A stretch of DNA of 7,470 bases from an uncultured Solobacterium sp. (lineage in GTDB: Bacteria > Bacillota_I > Bacilli_A > Erysipelotrichales > Erysipelotrichaceae). The first letter of the stretch is position 1. The number at the start of each line of letters is the position of its first letter. The translations under genes were made by a program, and so were the position numbers. Under the pieces are notes generated by a model. The model was not told where the DNA came from. It did not search any database and saw only the letters and a program-made list of their open reading frames with translations. Positions 6,111 to 7,470 of this stretch are shown piece after piece. The stretch spans positions 1 through 7,470 of the forward strand of contig CALBKL010000068.1 in the NCBI GenBank assembly GCA_937895985.1, in the 5' to 3' direction.

Positions 6111-6656
6111 ATGAAGATTCTTGTGATAGTAATGGTAGTAGTAGGCATATTGTGTTTGATTGGTACAATTGCGTTTGTAATATATTTTAAGAGGATTGGA
6201 AAGAGTCTTTTTGAAATGCAAGCTACGCTTGATTGTGATGAGTTTACAATCACCGAAAAAGGTAGCTATGCGATTTGGTTTAGAGTATCAAGAGGTACAT
6301 TTGCCTATCCGAGATTGAATGTTGTGGTAAATGAGGTGGAAACCGGTAGAGAAATCCCATTGCATCGTACAACAATCAAAGTTGAAAGAAGTTCATTCTC
6401 ATATTATGCTCGGCAACATTTTTGGTTTGAGGCAGAACCAGGGAATTATCTAATGACAATCCAACGTGATACAAATTTAGAGAATGTCCCTTTGATTGAT
6501 CGTCTATTTAAGGTTGATGAGCCGCCACTAGATCGTTGTAGTGTGTTTATCGCAAAGAGAATCAATTCGGTTATGATTACAACTGGAATTGTGGTATTTA
6601 TCATTAGTATAAATATAATTCTACTATCTATATTCATGCTTACTGGACTGTTTTAA
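6111..6656 (+). CDS. Unrecognised protein with membrane segments at both ends
   Basis: I do not recognise a family. From the ATG at 6111 the product has 181 residues: a hydrophobic segment (about 3-25), a soluble middle of about 120 residues, and a second hydrophobic segment (about 154-180) ending almost at the C-terminus. The middle alternates polar and hydrophobic residues (for example YAIWFRVSRG, FWFEAEPGNYLMTIQRD), which suggests a beta-rich sandwich-like domain. Positive residues just after the first segment (KRIGK) and just before the second (AKRINS) suggest, by the positive-inside rule, that the middle domain faces the cytoplasm. ATG 6111 is chosen over the adjacent in-frame ATG 6108 because GGAGG (6102-6106) is four bases from the former and only one from the latter. 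There is no hairpin before the next gene, 59 bases on, so read-through into it is possible. Confidence 0.78.
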   Translation: MKILVIVMVVVGILCLIGTIAFVIYFKRIGKSLFEMQATLDCDEFTITEKGSYAIWFRVSRGTFAYPRLNVVVNEVETGREIPLHRTTIKVERSSFSYYARQHFWFEAEPGNYLMTIQRDTNLENVPLIDRLFKVDEPPLDRCSVFIAKRINSVMITTGIVVFIISINIILLSIFMLTGLF

Positions 6657-6676
6657 GCATTGAAACAACTGTGTAG

Positions 6677-6682
6677 TATAAT
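6677..6682 (+). promoter_or_regulatory. Candidate -10 box of the ATP-grasp ligase gene
   Basis: A perfect TATAAT lies 34 bases before the ATG at 6716, but no good -35 stands at 16-18 bases. The ligase gene may have its own weak promoter in addition to read-through from the upstream gene. Confidence 0.4.
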
Positions 6683-6715
6683 AGACAAAGTACATTGAAA
6701 GAAAAGAGGCTATTT

Positions 6716-7470
6716 ATGAAGGAAAAAATCTATCCATTATTATTTGGTGGAGATATAAACGTATATTCAGTCGCTAGAGCATTCCATGAGGCATATGGTT
6801 TACGTTCTACATGTTTTGGTAAATATTTATCTGGCCCGGCATATCGTAGTTCTATCATCGATTATCATGCATGTGAAAATAATGAAGATGCGGATGCGTA
6901 TGTAAAGAATGTTGTGACTTTCGCAAATAGTCACCAAGATGGAAAAGTACTTGTTATAGGTTGTGGCGATGCATACGTAAAGCTGGCTGCTGAAAATAAG
7001 CACTTATTTCCAAAGAACTGTATCGTAGCAGGGATTGACGCTGAACTTTTAAATATCCTTATCGACAAAGAAAAATTCTATGAGATGTGCGACAAGTATG
7101 GTTTAGACCATCCAGCTACGTTTATCTACCACAAAGAAATGGGTCATGATTTCACATTACCATTTACAGCGCCATTTATCTGTAAACCTTCAAATTCCGT
7201 TACTTATTGGGAACATCCATTTGAAGGTAATGATAAGGTATTTATCTTACAGACAATGGAAGAATTATACGATGTGCTAGATCGTTGTTATGCGGCTGGA
7301 TATCCAGATACAATGATCATTCAAGATTGTATCCCTGGTGATGACTCCTATATGCGTGTATTAACAAACTATTCTGATAAGAATGGACAGGTGAAGATGA
7401 TGTGCCTTGGCCATGTCTTACTAGAAGAACATACACCTCATGGATTAGGGAATCATGCGGTTATCATGAC
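6716..7470 (+). CDS. ATP-grasp carboxylate-amine ligase, D-aspartate-ligase-like (3' end outside the window)
   Basis: An open frame of 251 codons runs off the window with no stop. The product begins MKEKIYPLLFGGDINVYSVA and belongs to the ATP-grasp group annotated as carboxylate-amine ligases, which includes the D-aspartate ligase of Enterococcus faecium (Aslfm). Shared features are the GGDINVYSVARAFHEAYG start (residues 11-28), a VIGCGDAYVKL turn (80-90), CDKYGLDHPATF (125-136), the ATP-binding FICKPSNSVTYW (154-165, Lys157), the hinge segment IIQDCIPGDDSYMRVL (201-216) and MCLGHVLLEEHTPHGLGN (229-246). Known members join D-Asp to the Lys side chain of the cell-wall precursor in the cytoplasm, using ATP; the true substrate here is inferred. 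AGAGG (6705-6709) lies six bases before ATG. About 180-200 C-terminal residues, with the metal-binding part of the ATP-grasp fold, should lie beyond 7470. Confidence 0.88.
   Translation, partial: MKEKIYPLLFGGDINVYSVARAFHEAYGLRSTCFGKYLSGPAYRSSIIDYHACENNEDADAYVKNVVTFANSHQDGKVLVIGCGDAYVKLAAENKHLFPKNCIVAGIDAELLNILIDKEKFYEMCDKYGLDHPATFIYHKEMGHDFTLPFTAPFICKPSNSVTYWEHPFEGNDKVFILQTMEELYDVLDRCYAAGYPDTMIIQDCIPGDDSYMRVLTNYSDKNGQVKMMCLGHVLLEEHTPHGLGNHAVIM

Noticed and set aside
5979..6221. Open frame of 80 codons on the - strand covering the divergent promoter region.
   Set aside because: It overlaps the N-terminal coding part of the + strand gene and the ribosome site of the transpeptidase gene, and its Tyr/His-rich translation is typical of a non-coding AT-rich frame.
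6660..6665. TTGAAA as the -35 box partnering TATAAT at 6677.
   Set aside because: The spacer is only 11 bases, too short for a sigma-A promoter.

Overview
The window looks like chromosomal DNA of an AT-rich, low-GC Gram-positive bacterium (Bacillota). The evidence is the strong AGGAGG-type ribosome binding sites, a class I aldolase of the Staphylococcus/Lactobacillus type, a Gram-positive single-anchor L,D-transpeptidase, a DltC-like carrier protein and a D-aspartate-ligase-like ATP-grasp enzyme. An Erysipelotrichia-type or related host would fit, but this is a guess from gene content; no rRNA or other marker gene is present. I see no tRNA, rRNA, CRISPR array, transposase or phage gene.

Layout: (1) 1-492, + strand, the end of a transcription unit carrying methionine sulfoxide reductase B, closed by a hairpin at 511-553 that can serve both strands. 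(2) 572-1462, - strand, class I fructose-bisphosphate aldolase with its own consensus promoter. (3) 1463-1645, a divergent control region with a strong aldolase promoter, a weaker + promoter and several short repeats. (4) 1664-4440, + strand, a compact three-gene unit: an MBOAT membrane O-acyltransferase, a DltC-like acyl carrier protein and a membrane-anchored SGNH/DltD-like protein. It has its own promoter and ends in a 16-bp hairpin. (5) 4511-5974, - strand, a membrane-anchored L,D-transpeptidase with its own terminator. (6) 5975-6107, a second divergent promoter region. (7) 6111-6656, + strand, an unrecognised protein with a membrane segment at each end. (8) 6716 to the window end, + strand, the first 251 codons of an ATP-grasp carboxylate-amine ligase resembling D-aspartate ligase.

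The main theme is cell-envelope modification. The three-gene unit has the logic of the Dlt pathway: a carrier protein presents a thioester-bound acyl group, an MBOAT channel-enzyme moves it across the membrane, and an SGNH protein places it on an extracellular polymer. It differs from dlt in three ways. There is no adjacent DltA-type ligase. There is no separate DltX peptide; instead the MBOAT itself ends in a DltX-like Tyr-x-x-Phe tail. The MBOAT is longer, and the SGNH protein shorter, than DltB and DltD. Donor and target polymer are therefore unknown. The neighbouring L,D-transpeptidase and D-Asp-ligase-like protein match the architecture of the Enterococcus faecium pair Ldtfm/Aslfm and suggest peptidoglycan with a D-Asp-type side chain and possibly 3-3 cross-links.
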